Translations under genes and position numbers: made by a program | The notes under the pieces: model-generated | What the model saw: only the letters and a program-made list of their open reading frames with translations | Database searches by the model: none | Told to the model about the DNA's origin: nothing | Shown: piece by piece, positions 45,241 to 59,100 of the stretch | Layout of the letters: the number at the start of each line of letters is the position of its first letter | How positions within the stretch are numbered: position 1 is the first letter of the stretch | Source of the DNA: Mauremys mutica | Lineage: Eukaryota > Chordata > Testudines > Geoemydidae | Assembly: GCF_020497125.1 (NCBI RefSeq) | Contig: NC_059082.1 | Coordinates: 23,334,965-23,398,964 of the forward strand | Length of the DNA stretch: 64,000 nt | Direction: 5' to 3'

Positions 45241-48200
45241 CTTTCCTTTCCACCCCAGTGCAAAAGGGCTGCTAGAAGACCCTTGCCCTCCCATGCGAGC
45301 TCCTGACAAGCCTGAGTGAACCTAACAGAGAAGCTTTTTATGTGTATCTTGTATTCTCCAGCAGGACTATCCAGGGGAGATAGAGATGACCTAGTCACAT
45401 TCCACCCTAGTTGTTCCATCATCAGTTGATCTAAATTTGTGTTGCCAATGTTTAAGAGTTCTGTCTTTGTGGACAGCTAGATTGTAAGGAGTTAGCAATA
45501 GATATAAAGGCCACTTTCCCCAAGGTCAAGCTCCTTTTAGTCCTGTACCCCATTAGTGGCAGAACAGAGGTGGATATGGAAATCAGACAAGTTTTGTCTG
45601 CCGCTCAAGATTTTAGTGCATTTCCAAAGGAGATGGTTCTGGAAATGAGTTCTTTCCAGGTGAGACTTGTCCTGGCTATCCCCACATGAAACTACAGAAC
45701 AGGTAAGAATTTTTTGCCTTTTTCCTCCACTGAAGTTGCTCATGACTTCCATACTCCAAAATAACTAATATCCATTCCAGAAACCAAAACCACTAACAAA
45801 TCAGGCAGTTGAGATGAAAATCTGTCAGGTTGCCAAAATGTACCCGGAGAAAAATGTCACTGCTATGAAACTTTAAGGAAGAAAATAAACCACCACCTTA
45901 AATCAGCCCTTCTTTAAGTAACAGGAAGCATTTTGCAGCTTTCAGAGTTTCCAGAATAATCAATGTCTGAGGTATTTTATGGACATATGCTGGATAGGAC
46001 GGTGTGTATAGCTTGAATTTCCTTGCCTAGGCATCCTTTAACAGTCTCAGCAAGTTTAAAAGATATTTCAGATTAATGAGTTTTTAGGCAAAAACACTCA
46101 CATCTTCCCAGAGAATAAGCCATTTCAGTCATCTAGACTACTCCTTCCATTGTTAATAATGTCTGAACATGGCTGGATCTCATTCCAAAGGAAATGTAGA
46201 GAATCCATCTATGTCTACTCTATCCTTATGAAAAGATATTTCTACTACTTCTGATACTTGTCTTATGATTTCCCTATGGTGGTTGTCATCGGTGGTGGTT
46301 GGTTTTTGATTTTATGATGCTCGACTAATGTTTTGAATAACTATAATAATGTCCTTTTGCGAAACCATGGGTGAAATTTTGCCCTCCCTTACATCCTTTT
46401 GCCTCTGTTAACTTCATTGCTGCGGTGCAGATGGCCCTGTTAGTCTAAAGCGATGCATTTCTTGTCTTACAATGTAGAAAATAAGAGTAGTTTACATTTT
46501 CTTAGTAGAAATATGTAGCTTCAGTAAGCATTGCACATTACACTGGAAAAGACTCCTGAAGGCATTGAGGAGTAAGAGGAAGAGATTTGTCTTCTTGGAA
46601 AACAGAAACTTAAACAGAACAGACTACAATAGGATGAATGAGTTAGGTCCATCACTGGGAATGGCATGGATTTTACTCCACTAAATATTATTTTTATCAC
46701 CTTTGAAATTAAAGTTCAGATTTTTTCACTGTGCGCTGTCATCTCCCTCCTCCCCCAGGGTTCTATTGTACATTATTTTCTACACTAGTTTGAGTCAACT
46801 AAACGAGAGGATGTGAAGTCTAAATTAGGTTTTCAGTCTGAACTACAAGTTCAATGAATCCAAATTATGGTCTTTAAAATGTCTCTAATATTTTGTATTC
46901 TCTCTCTTTTCTTTTCTTTTTTTAAAAAAAGAAAGATTTGGATGTTTGTATGTATTCTAGAATCCATTGATATCTATTCCCCAAAGATGACAACATGCTG
47001 CACTTTTCTAAGATGATTTTCTTATCCCTGGTATTTACTTTTTCTATAATAACAACTTTCAAACTCTTGCGAGCCTTCGCCACTTTAGAATCACAGTTCT
47101 TTAAGCCATCCTGGTATATTGTTGCTGGGCATCCTATCTCGCAGGTAAACCTGAGTCCAAATCAGTGTAACTTACATGGTCAGGGGGCCAGAAGAAGGTA
47201 TAATTAGATTGCTTAGACTCACTTCCTGAGATTACTTCCAAATATACATTTTTGAAGTTATCCAGGGATAGGCACTGTAAATATTGTTAGTTCCTAACAC
47301 TTTCAGTCAAGCAACACTATACATAGGAAGGCCAAGTTCATTTTTCATACAAGTTAATCATTGTGCATAAATGGCAAACTTTGCATGTGGTTGAATTTTT
47401 CAAGTTCTAAAAAGGGTTAGTTATAGTAGCGTCAACACACTGCTGCTGCATTCTTCCCCTATGTAGTCCCTGATCAGGGCAGATGAATTTTTAAACTGCT
47501 GTATGAATTTTTGATATAATAAAGATATTTTCTTCTGGAAGTCATATGACTTCAATGTTGTAATTGACCTTCACAGTATTGATTTCCGCCCCATGTCTCT
47601 AAGCAGAGCAACATGCTTTTCTGCACTGCAATTGCTCCCACCGCCAAAAAACCCCCCAAACCCAACGTATGTTTTTTTCCCATTTATCATCATTCATGTG
47701 ATCTAAAATGGCAATTGGGAATGGCAATAGAATAGATAGATAATGATATCATTGTCTAAGTGAATTGAAAAATGCAGTCGTTGCTGTATAGATGGATATT
47801 AATATCAGTTAAATGCCATAAAGAAAGGTCTGATTTCCATATTTCAGATGTTCTACAGATGTAGAAGTCCTCTTTGCTGGATAAGGGCCTTAAATAGTAC
47901 TGCGGTGGGCATAGTATAAAAACATAGACAGATAGATAGAAAGATAGATAGATGGGGTAATTTGCCACTGGGAGTAGGATCAGGCCCCGGACATTATTAG
48001 TCACTTAGGATTAGATTTACAAAGTTATTTAGGTACCTAAAGGTATCCTAATGGAATTCTCAAAAGCACCTAAACAGATTTGAAAATGTTACCCGTGAAT
48101 TTTAGAAGCATATTTAAAATAATGTTACTGAATGTTTTAGCTGGAGGATATTTAAATTTTATATATGTAACATATACACATGAATATACTGTTTTCTGTT

Positions 48201-51200
48201 TCAGAACTGGAGCACAAACTTGGTGCTTCAACGTCTCTCTATTCCTGAATTTTTTTAAAAGAACTCTGCTTCTATTAAATGAATTAACTTGTGCATATTA
48301 TCTCACTCCTGAGAAGTGATCATTACAAGGAGAGGCAGAGGCTCAAATGTTTCCTGTCACCACTGTGTGTGTCAAGCTTATTCACCTGGCTTGAATAATG
48401 AAATGGGAAGACTGCTATCCAGGAGCTATTTTTTTCCCAAGGAGAAAGGGTAAAGTAAGTGCTTTTGAAAGGCATGGGACTTGACAGCATGTTAATATGA
48501 TGACTCTCAAGTAGCCGAATGCATTGGCCAGGAATCATACAGTTTAGTTTTGATGTTCCAAGCTCAGTATTTCAACCTCAGACCTGTAGAAGCCACCCTC
48601 TTCTGGGGTGAAATGGTAATTAAATCTTCACATTCTTTCAAGCTGGCAGTCTTTTGAAAGCTAAGGAAACAAAGAACAGGGAGTGGCTGTGTGTTATAAA
48701 CTCCAGCCAGGTCTGGGTTAAAATGACCCTAAAAATAATTGTAACCTGTGCTGTTAGGTTGTGTATAAAAGCACAAACCAGGCCAGGGGGCTATCAGTAT
48801 AGAAAACATTACCTCATTTGCATTTAATATTACCAGAAAGATAGAAAATTTCCTCGCCTCCAAACACCCAAGATTTTAGTGAGGACAGTGGGAACCAACA
48901 AACACATACCATTTTTTAAATAAAACAGTAAACATTGGATGCAATCAATTAATATAGGTCTCTGAAAAGATTAATCTCGGCAGAAAACTTGTGAGCTATG
49001 TGTAATCGCAGTGCAAATTTAAATGGTTGAGGTTTTGAGTTCTAAGCCTCTTTTTAAAAACGAGATAGTTATAATGGAACTGCTATATGGCAATGTTGAA
49101 ATATTCAACTGTCTTAACTGTGTGACTTATTTTCTTTACTGACAAAGAATTCTCTATGCTTTGATTGTCAGTTCCTAAAATATATCTTCTAAAAGAAGCT
49201 GGTAAATATACACAGCCAGCTTTATTAACTTGAATGTTGTCTTTTTCCAGCTGTATATTTGTTTTTTAACAAGAATATTTTGTATTGTGAAGTGCATCCT
49301 GCATTGCAATATTGTAGGTTATTGATTCAATTGAACTGTGCGAGACTGAAATTCTAAACCGTGCCTTTTGCATTGATCCTTAAATCGTATTGTTAAAATA
49401 AAATTCAATGACATTTTGAATACACTGATGTTAATAATTTTACTGCTTATGAAGTTCTATTGCAACACTGATGAGTAATGGCTCCAAAAGGAAAAAAAAA
49501 CCTCCATGAAACAAACCAAACATAATTGTGTCCAAATCATTTGACAGGTACAGAAACCAATTACAGTAAAATTCTGTGTTCTCAATCAAGCTCTGTAAAA
49601 AATGCTGCACCATGAAGAGACGCTGGGTAATTTATTGTGGGAAGGTACTGAATGCTCAACTATGCAGATGAAATTATGTTCATTCTTTTTATATAAGACA
49701 GCAAAATAAATACCTTAACAGCTCAAAGTGGACTTGGTAATTGGCCCAATATTGTTCTAATTCTCCTCATAGCTAACTGAATTGGAGCATGTAACTGGAT
49801 AAAATGTGTCTTTAGATACCATGTACTTATTCCGATTACTATTTGGTTGATTGATGACTTTCTGATTTTTTGAAACAATGCCAGCACAGTGGCCTCTTGG
49901 TAGCTGGACCACATGACTGCTGTTTGTTGTGCTTTGGGGGGACTGCAATGCAAGGTCTGGCTCAGTCATTTTTAAAATCAATACTTGCTTTCTGAGCATG
50001 GGATAATTTAGAGAACATAATTCAGAATTCTACCTTTCAGCATGTATCCTCCATCAAAAGGGTATTTTTGTCCAGAGTCAGCACAAAGGCTACATGACCC
50101 AAGAATGCACAGATAAGGTTAAAAAAGAAAGAGGAAAAGGTGTATATTTTGTTCAAAGCAAACATTGTTAGACATGTGTGTGTGTGTATGTACACACACA
50201 CACAATCTATATATATTTAGGACTGGATCTCTAAAATAGAAAATAGTAAAATCCTATCTCCTAGTAATATTTTATTTTGACGTTTACATCTTTTAGGATG
50301 CAAGGTTACATTTGGGTGGGCAGTGAATGGAGGGTGTGGTGGTAGTGAATTATGACATTTTATAGCCAACAGGGAACTGGTTAAATGTCCGGCTTGCTCA
50401 TTTTCAGGCTTCCTAGCTTTTGGGTTTTAAAAAGATACAGAATTTTTATAAAGAACATTAGTCCGTATTCTGCTCTCAGTAACAGTAATGAAAACCAGAA
50501 TAGTTCCAGTAAGTCAATGGATTTTCACAGGTGTAAATCCAGAGTAATTAGACTCAGAATCTGACCCACTGTCTTTTGGGTGATAAAAGAACTTCAGAGA
50601 TATAATTTTTGAATTTTTTTTGTTTACAAATTACTTACCCTCTATGCCTCTCCAGTGCCTATACCTCCTTCCATGCCCACTCTCCTTATGTCATACCTTT
50701 TATAAACCCTAGATTCCTAGGGACCCTTGCACCCTCTGCAAATATCTTATCCCTCAGGCACCTCCTCCTCCTTCCTCTAGAACCCTCCAAGAATGGGGAA
50801 CACTGCTTTATGTGTTTCACAGAACTTAACCTCCAGTCCAGAGCCCACCTAGTCCCCAGGCACCACTCCGCACCCATTCCACGACCCATGTCCTACCAGA
50901 TTTTCCCCAGTATCCCAACCCGCAATCTTTATTTACTTAAAGTATCTTCATTTTTTAAAATCTCTTCCCCCAAACAGCCCTTTAGAAACACTAAAATGTA
51001 ATATCCCTCAGCAAGGCCAACTGAACAAACCTCTCTGGGATCATCTAGGTAGAAATCTGATGAGCCAACATTTCAAAAGTGAATGAATTACAGGTCAGTT
51101 TTCAGAACACCATTGTCCAGAGCCTTGGGAGCAGCTTCCCAGGGCTGCTCTGGCATGAGAGCTGGGACTATTGGCTGGTCTCAAATGTGGCAATTTAGAG

Positions 51201-52454
51201 CAACCTCAGCTCTTTCTCTGCATATTCCCCCTACACAGGGGACTAAGATGGGAGAGGTTTATAGCCATTGCACCAATTCTGTGCCCCCAAACCCTCTCCC
51301 CTCACAATTTCCTTGTCAGAAGGGGAATCTGCCAGAGATGCTTAAGGTAGGTTTATAGCTTCTTCATGTTGCTACACTGGCATGAAACAGCCATAGAGGA
51401 ATGTGGCCCCATAAACTTAAATTCACAGCTGACTAATTTGTACCAAATTTCCCACAAAACTTCTTCCCTGGCATGAAATGAAATAAGCAAAATATCAGGA
51501 AGATCTTCTTTTGGTGGGGTAATTCAGGGTGGGGTTGAAAAACAGGGTTACGTTGGCTTGGATATCTCAACCTTAACTATCACCTCTCCATAATAAGGGG
51601 TAGCATAGCCAGTAACTCTGTCAGTATTTCTAATAATAAACCCAAGTTTAAAGGGCTTTTTGACTTTCGGCTGGGAATATAAAGCAATTGAAGGGATTTC
51701 CCAGTTGGGTACCTAACTACCTGAAGCTCCTTTGAAAATTCCAGCCTTCATATTCCAGATGAGGAATAAGCAAATTTACTCGTGCAAACCTATATTTATG
51801 CAAATAATCCCACTGTATTATATTAGTAAAGCTATTTTGGCAACATTTCATTTCAATTGTTTCAGCTGATTTTAGAGGGTAGTGCCAAGGATGAATATTA
51901 TTGCTTGAAGTTTCAAATGCTGTTCTCTGCTTCGCTATCCAAAACCCCTCTGGTTCACTTTAAGTTAAAGACAGGTAGTCTGGCTTTAAAATAACATTTG
52001 GTTGACTTCTTCCTACTGGAGGGTGGGACATGGGCCGCAGTAAATTCTGGATTTGTTGCTGTCAAAGTGGCTTTGGTTGCCCAAACTGAACAACTGATGA
52101 CTTTAAGTGGCATGAAAAAACAGATGTAAGATGCTAGCTCAATAGTTGGTTGGGACCAAGATTTAAGAACCCAAGTATTGTTCTCAGGAGAGATGGAGGC
52201 CTAGTTCCACACTCGTAAGTTTTATTAGTCATTGCACCTCAAGTGAGAACATGATAGGGCTGGGTTGGTTCCCATGTATTGGATCTAACTAGTCCCATTT
52301 AGCTAAGTGTCCTAGAGTCCTAAAGACACTGAGATCTTTATAATAAAGAAGGAGGGCCAGACACTGCTCCCAGCTGGAGGTCTGCTCTCCTTGGTTTCTG
52401 CTGAGGTGGGAAGGAATTGCAGGATCCGACTACCTGAGTAAAGGATGATTCCTT
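45241..52454. other. AT-rich, mostly unique non-coding DNA with simple repeats
   Basis: Simple repeats include a gata/taga tract at about 47925-47955 and a (TG)n-(CA)n hairpin at 50175-50204 with 14-bp perfect arms and a 2-nt loop. A degenerate palindromic repeat lies near 50465-50570. Non-repetitive AT-rich stretches such as 48700-49030 might be conserved non-coding DNA. No coding exon is recognised; the 130-codon frame at 50609-51001 has no domain. Confidence 0.5.
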
Positions 52455-52464
52455 CTTCTTTTCA

Positions 52465-52933
52465 AGTATCAGAGGGGTAGCCATGTTAGTCTGGATCTGT
52501 AAACGCAGCAAAGAGTCCTGTGGCACCTTATAGACTAACAGACGTTTTGGAGCATGAGCTTTCGTGGGTGAATACCCACTTCGTCAGATGCATGCTCCAA
52601 AACGTCCGTTAGGCTTTGGCTACACTTACACTTCAAAGCGCTGCTGCGGCAGCGCTGCCGTGGCAGCGCTTTGAAGCGCTAAGTGTAGTCAAAGCACCAG
52701 CGCTGGGAGAAAGCTCTCCCAGCGCTGTCCGTACTCCACCTCCCTGTGGGGAATAACGTACAGCGCTGGGAGCCACGCTCCCAGCGCTGGGGCTTTGACC
52801 ACACTGGTGCTTTGCAGCGCCGCAATTTGCAGCGCTGGAGAGGGTGTGTTTTCACACCCTGCTGCAGCGCTGCAAATTTGTAAGTGTAGCCAAGCCCTTA
52901 GTCTATAAGGTGCCACAGGACTCTTTGCTGCTG
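52465..52933 (+). mobile_element. Penelope-like inverted-repeat tail, split by a Harbinger MITE
   Basis: The left arm (gtatcagaggggtagccatg then gcagcaaagagtcctgtggc...gttttggag, 52506-52552) is repeated as its complement in the right arm, which begins at about 52594 and resumes after the MITE at 52898. With the MITE removed the arms are about 47 bp with one mismatch. The flanks share a 10-bp duplication, cttcttttca (52455-52464 and 52934-52943). The unit relates to 2309-2644 through its ggtagccatgttagtctg end and tggcacctta...gactaaca block. Confidence 0.78.
52612..52897. mobile_element. PIF/Harbinger-like MITE with gcgctg-rich interior, TSD TTA
   Basis: The ends ggctttggctacacttac and gtaagtgtagccaagccc are inverted repeats (16 of 18). 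TTA is duplicated at 52609-52611 and 52898-52900. Removing the element plus one TTA restores gttagtctataagg, the exact complement of the opposite Penelope-like arm, so the empty site can be verified inside this window. The interior repeats cagcgctg/agcgctgg many times in both orientations. Confidence 0.96.
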
Positions 52934-52943
52934 CTTCTTTTCA

Positions 52944-54079
52944 GTGACCTTGCTGCTCAGATAGATTTCTTATGAGGAAGATATTTGTTTTATTTCTTTG
53001 CACATCTCATTTGAGCCTGAGTTCCATTTGAAAAGCTGTAGATGGTGGCAAATAGTCTTCAGCGAAATGAGTTTTCTGTTTGTTCCCCACATTCTATATG
53101 TTTCTTTTGGTGTAAAAAGAGTTTGCTATTTTCACAGTTAGTATGAACTAACTCCGAAACTGATGCTGAAGATGTAGAAAGGCACAAACACTGTCTGGAC
53201 ACAGAAATGTAGAAATATGACATGGTGTGTAGAAAAAATATAACTGGTGCAGGACTTCATGACTTATTATTCTGTCAGACAATGGGCCTTCAGTTAGTTA
53301 CTCCATAATGTGGATTCGAAAAAGCAACATCCTCAGAAGGTATGTATGTTTCAAAGGTAGCGTCCACTCTAGAATTTTTAATACTTTCCATACTGTATGT
53401 TTTACTGGATGCCAATCTCAACAAGTGCAATAGTTAACATTGCAGATGAGTTTCCATTATAATCCCCAATTTTTGTACATTCAGAACTTTCTGAAACAGC
53501 CACCTGTGGAACTGAAATTTCCAGTGGCAAATAATTTTTAATGGAAGATTTAAACCATATTTATTTAGTTTTTGTTGAACTATGGAATGAAAAATATCTT
53601 CCCTAGTATTTAAAGAAAAACGTTATTACTGTTAATCACTACTTCAAGGATACAGTATAAATGTCTAACATTTTACTGTAATTAGGATTTTATTTTGATC
53701 CACTAGGCTCTCAGACTTTACATGTACAGTAGATTACATATGATCCAGTGTCCTGACAATATCTTATGCTACAAAATGGATGCTCACTTCGCAACATTTT
53801 CTACATAGCAGACATCAGAAATATACCCTATTCTGAGAGAAGGTGAAATGTAGGGAAATGAGAAAGTTGTATGGTTGCACCAAATTCAGAGAATTTGAAC
53901 CATTTCATTCTAGACTACCCAGATTCTTATACCAGCCCATCACCACAATATGAACGCCTTCTAGTTGTGCATTAGAAAAAAACTTGCGTGTGCATGGTAG
54001 TATTTTGTTTTGGTAGGGTTTTATTTGGGGGATTTTTTTTATTATTTGTTCATTTGGGTTTTCTTTGTTATAAATGACA
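52944..54079. other. AT-rich unique non-coding DNA
   Basis: I see no gene, RNA or recognisable repeat here. Confidence 0.5.
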
Positions 54080-54092
54080 ACATAGGACATGT

Positions 54093-54232
54093 ATGTAGTG
54101 GTGTCTGTGCTGGTCCTAGGATATTAGAGAGACAAGGTGGGTGGGGTAATATCTTTTATTGGAGCAACTTCTGTTGGTGATAGTAATCTTCTTCAAGGCT
54201 GAAGATATTACCTCATCCACCTTGTCTCTCTA
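54093..54232 (+). mobile_element. Penelope-like inverted-repeat tail (second family), with TSD
   Basis: attagagagacaaggtggg...aatatctt near the start is the complement of aagatattacctcatccacc...tgtctctctaa at the end, making a hairpin with roughly 30-bp arms. The flanks acataggacatgt (54080-54092) and acatagaacatgt (54233-54245) match at 12 of 13 bases. The body words (tttattggagcaacttctgt) are familiar from bird and reptile copies of this tail. Confidence 0.72.
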
Positions 54233-54245
54233 ACATAGAACATGT

Positions 54246-54849
54246 GTATACTAAAGTCCAGTCAATAGAATTTTTCCTATACCTAATTTGACTTGGAGAA
54301 ACAACAGGAAAAAGAATGCTTTTCTACTTCATTCCCCATGTATATTTTCCCTCTGGTACTGTATGATCCAAACAATGCATTTAAATTACAGTAGCATGAA
54401 AAATTATTGAGTACATTCCCACATTCAACATGTTTGAATGTTGATGGCAGAAACTAATAAAATCCTTACAAGGAAAATAGGAGGCTCAGAGTCAGCACCA
54501 TGTCCTCAGTTCTGCAGCCCATGATTCTTGAAAGTTGGTGAGATGGGGCTTAAGGGACGCTAAATCTTCTGTACACCCCACACAGCAAAGAAGCAGTCAG
54601 CTATTGGAATGTGTGTCGGATACTATGTCCTCACGCTTAGCAAAAATAAATAAATAAAGTCTTAGAACAATTATTTATTTAAAAGTAAACCGTCAAAAAT
54701 ACAATCCAAACATTATCCTTGGTTTTGTTCTTATTTGCCTCTTGGCAGTACTAATTTCTAGGGACGTGTCTGGTTAGTCATGTATTTTACATTATTTATA
54801 TGATACAATATAGGAGATCTGATAGGGCTATAGCTGCTTCCTTTCATTT
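54246..54849. other. Non-coding DNA
   Basis: Nothing recognised apart from an aaataaataaataaa run near 54645. Confidence 0.45.
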
Positions 54850-55145
54850 TAGGTGCTGTCTGCACGTGCATTTTTTGTCTCTGGCAGGGAAATTATTAAA
54901 ATAATCCTGGCAAGTGACCCGCACCCAGACGCTGCAGAGGAAGGTGAAAACCCTTCCCCCCCTCCCCACAAGGTCATTGCCAAGCTGACCCAGAGGAAAA
55001 TTCCTTTCTGACCCCACATATTGCAATCAGTTAGTCCTTGAGTATGGGAGCAAAAATGAGCCAGCCAAGCACCTGAGAGAGAGGATGCTCGGTGCCACTT
55101 TAGAGCCTTGGCCAATCCCATCCAATGTCCCATGTCTAGCCGGGG
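54850..55145 (-). mobile_element. CR1 LINE fragment, minus strand
   Basis: gcaagtgacccgcacccaga, gctgcagaggaaggtgaaaa and gaaaattcctttctgacccc match the corresponding block of the CR1 tail at 23520-23600, followed by cagttagtccttgag and ggccaatcccatccaatg. The 3'-most part is absent. Confidence 0.75.
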
Positions 55146-55849
55146 CCGTTCCAGAATGCTTTCCCAAAACTAAAAAGGCAACCAGTATTAAAAGGCCAAG
55201 TCTTCTGTTCACAGTTATCAGGTCTGCTCCTCCCACCCTCTCATGGTGGGAAATCTGAAGCTTTCCCTTCCTCATTGTTTGAGACCAGGATGGCATCCAA
55301 TGAAAGCACCTGACAACACAGTAAATGTGGAGCCTCTGGTGGACTGAGGATCCTTAAATCAAGGTGGTGAGCCTGATTCAACTCAGTGGGAATTGGATTA
55401 GCTCTGAGTGAGGCACAGAACATCATAATGATGAGCTTTATGGATCACAACCGCACAGCAGATGTATTCACACTGTAGTCAGTAAGGCCAATATTTTCCA
55501 AAGCATCCTCAAATTATGGATGTCTCAGTTTCTTAGTCCCCATCTTGAGACTCCTACAGCTTGATTTTCAGAGTTGCTGAACAATTCCTGGGAACTAGTG
55601 ATGAGATACAGAAGCTTTCAGCTTTAGATCACTGATCTGGATGTGGCAGCAAATAAGGGATGGATTTTTAAGTGGCAGGTTGCAACTTTATGCACAAAGG
55701 GGAGGGGCACTACCCACCCTGTCACCCATGGTCTCACATACAAGGCATTTGGAGTGGTTCCACTGTGGGATTAAAGCACTCCTATCATATAACCCATAAC
55801 TTAGGGTAGACTCTCCTCCAGCTATCCCTAGGACCTAGCTCACTCTTCT

Positions 55850-56175
55850 AAAAAGACCTCCCACCTGCCCTCTGCTGATTTGGCTCCAACAGGAAGAAAA
55901 AATTCCTTCCTGACCCCCAAATAAGCAATTGGTCAGCCCTGCAGCATCTGCAAAATGCACTCTGAAATTAGTCACAGGAAAGGGAGGTAGGGTTGCTCAA
56001 ATGGAGCAAGAAGAAGCACCTCTGGACCCAGGCTAGGGTGTATATTAATAAAAAGGCAGAGCAAGGGACTAATCAGTGATCTTCTTCCTCCAGCTGGCCA
56101 ATGGTGGATCTATCCTCCAGAGAAGGGGGCCATCCCAAGTTATCCCAATAGCTATTCAGTGGCCTAAAGCACATG
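55850..56175 (-). mobile_element. CR1-like fragment, minus strand
   Basis: aaaaaattccttcctgaccc, ccaaataagcaattggtcag and surrounding words resemble the same inverted CR1 region as 54850-55145, more diverged and with less certain edges. Confidence 0.55.
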
Positions 56176-59100
56176 GAATAAGCATTAGTGATCACAGTCC
56201 AGCACCTACTGCTGTCAGACACCTCTCACTTCACCTTCCCTTTTAAACAAAACAAGACAAGACACAAATTAGGGTTTGGTCTTGCTCTTCTATTGCTAGA
56301 TTCTCATGGAATTAACTTCTTTAATTGTGTACATATGGGTAGTGACCACTCAGCAAAGAATGCCCATGAAATAAAGACTTGAACCTGCTGTGAAGTTTCT
56401 CTGGTGCAGGAATAAAAATAGGTAGTTTATTTCACTAACAAAGATATAGAGGGTCAGATTCTTAGCTGGTATAAACTGACATAATTCCACGGAAGGCAAT
56501 GGAGCTGTGCTGTTGTACACCAGTTATGGATCTGGATCTGAGATGGCCCTGAAAAAAAACGTGGGATCTGAAATTTGAGCATCCAGGTCTGTAATCACAC
56601 TTTGCAAATAGCCAATATCTTTCTGAGTGCCTGGTTCCTGTTCCCCTGGAATTTGTTTTCAAAGTTAGGAAATAGACCGGGATTCAAAATGTCTATTAAA
56701 TTATCTCCTGGATTTGGGTTCTTTGAAATCTAGATCTGAATCCCGTGGCATTGGGCCATCTTTCCTAAAAACAGATTCACAATCTATTTAAATTACAAAG
56801 GAGATGATGTGTGGAGAATGAACATTAAAAGAAAATCCAGTTCCAGTCCTTTTAAATTGGATAAAATACAGATGAGTAACAGTTGTTTTTCTTGCAGCTC
56901 TTTTGATGCAACATAATTCTAAAGAAATATTAATTCAGTCCCTCACCAAAAAAGGCTGCTGGAGTTTTAATGGCTTCTATAAAATTCAGTGCCCCTTTTT
57001 TTCCCCAGGAATTGATGAATTTGGTCATCTTTTCTCTTCCTTTTATTAACCACATTTTAAATCTGTGTCCCTCATCTTTATCACCAATTTTTCCTTTAAG
57101 TGATTTCATAATTCTCTTTTAATGAGCAAGGGAAAAAAGTACCTCTGACAAAATAGCATGTAATATATAGGAATAAAAACTTGATGTATACCGTGATGTC
57201 TCAATTACCAATCATTTCTCTAGGCCTTGTATCTCTTAAACCACCTGCTAATCATAACTACTGCTAATCTGAGACCTCTTGGCCACTTCTGGTGACAGCG
57301 ACAATGCCATGTGCTCTGCAATGGCCATTTGGCCAGTATCCCACCCATCTCAGCAGACTGCTGCTGCTGTCCATTTTGGTCTCTATTGTTCTCCCTGCCT
57401 CTGCTGACCATAAGCAATTCCTTCTACCCTAATCTCAGGGGAATCACTGCCTTCACAATGAGGGCAGGGCCATTTGCTTTGTGTGCAAGATAATCTTTTA
57501 CAGAATTGTTCTCACGCACAGAGACACACACACACTCGCACTATCCTTCACTCGCTCTTTCTCTCCCTCTGAAAGGCTGACATACAACAATGGAACAGTT
57601 TAAAAAAAACTGGAGAGGAAATATTAATTACCTAGAGTAACTCATTCCCTTATATATATTTACTGGAAAAAAAATCCAAACCAAAACTGTTACACAGATA
57701 AAGGCTAAAATAAATGTTTCATGAAGCTATTGCTATCAGTGATTTGAATGTAGCTCGTATTTAAAAGCTAGTGTTAAATGAACGCAAAGGTCATTGGGGT
57801 TTTGTTTTTGTTTTGTTTTTCTTATTTTAAAAACCATACAAAGATTAGGCAAGAGTTTCTCACAATATTTTGGAAGGCAATTGAAAAAATAAAGTGATAT
57901 GTTTAAGGAAGCAGAACTGACATCCCCAGTACCCAGCATGGTATCTTCCTACTTTATAAGTGTTTCTCTTCCCCCACCCCACTGTGAATAGAAAATAAAA
58001 TTTACTGGATTTCCATGTCTGAACCTCTGCAATATGACTTTGTATTAGGCTTTACCTTTAAGCCTTCCACTTTGATGGATTTAAAGCTGGTCATTATGTT
58101 ACAGAGCTGGTTGTACTGACCAGCCATTTTAAGCAGGGTGGAAAAACACTGTGTGAATGCTATTGTAGCTTACTCTGTAATGTATAAAGACAAATATTGA
58201 TGCTGCCTAAGACACAGATGCTATTTTTCTATATCTTTCTTTCAGCGTTTATAACTGCTTTTCCATTTTATTTTCCAATCCTTTGCCTGAGCAGCCCACA
58301 GAACTATCTGTAAAACCCACATCAAGTGGGCTTTTTCCAGAAAATATTCACACTTGACTCTCCTAAAAGAGCAAAGAAAACGTTCAAAAAAAATCTCAGC
58401 TCTGTCATTTATGGTCTGTCCTCCTTAGAGCAATCATAATCTCCGAGCTGCCAGCGCACGTAGATAGCTCCCTCTAGGCTTTGATACATAACACAGCAGG
58501 AAGAAACTGCTAGCAGATCAATAATCTGACCCTACATCTGCCCATTTCCAAATTCAGGAAACAACAACAACAAAACCCCAAGAAGATCCATCACACTGAA
58601 GGAACCCGCTGCTTAATTTCAAAAATTGCCAATTTAAGCAAAGGCTACACAGTCATCAGCGTATGCAATAGGCATGTTATTAAGATTTCTGTGATCTCGT
58701 GACAAAGGTGCTAAAAATAAGGGAGTGTGAAATACAAATCTAACATGTCTGTCCCCTGGGACTAAGCCTACTTGCCCTATGAGGCCTTGGATTCATGCTC
58801 TGTAGCCAGTCCTGTAGTCACTTAGTGCTTTGTTGTAGTGCTGTCTTTCATTGCTCTCTGCTTTAGCCAGGTGGTGAGGGCCATGCTCTGAAAAGCTCCC
58901 TGGAGTCTATGTTGTCTAATAAGTATGGATGTTGCCTGAGGCAGTCGGCTGGGTCCCTGTATCTAAGGCCCAACAAACTCAGCATTATATGATTGGCAGA
59001 TTTTGGTTTGAAGTGTGGCTTCTGACATGACAGCATAATTCATTCCACAGTGTTCTTTAACGTGTAAATGACCTGGGATATCAGGGAATATTTGACTTTT

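Noticed and set aside
50609..51001. 130-codon frame on the + strand
   Set aside because: Ser/Pro/Leu-rich low-information sequence with no domain or splice context.
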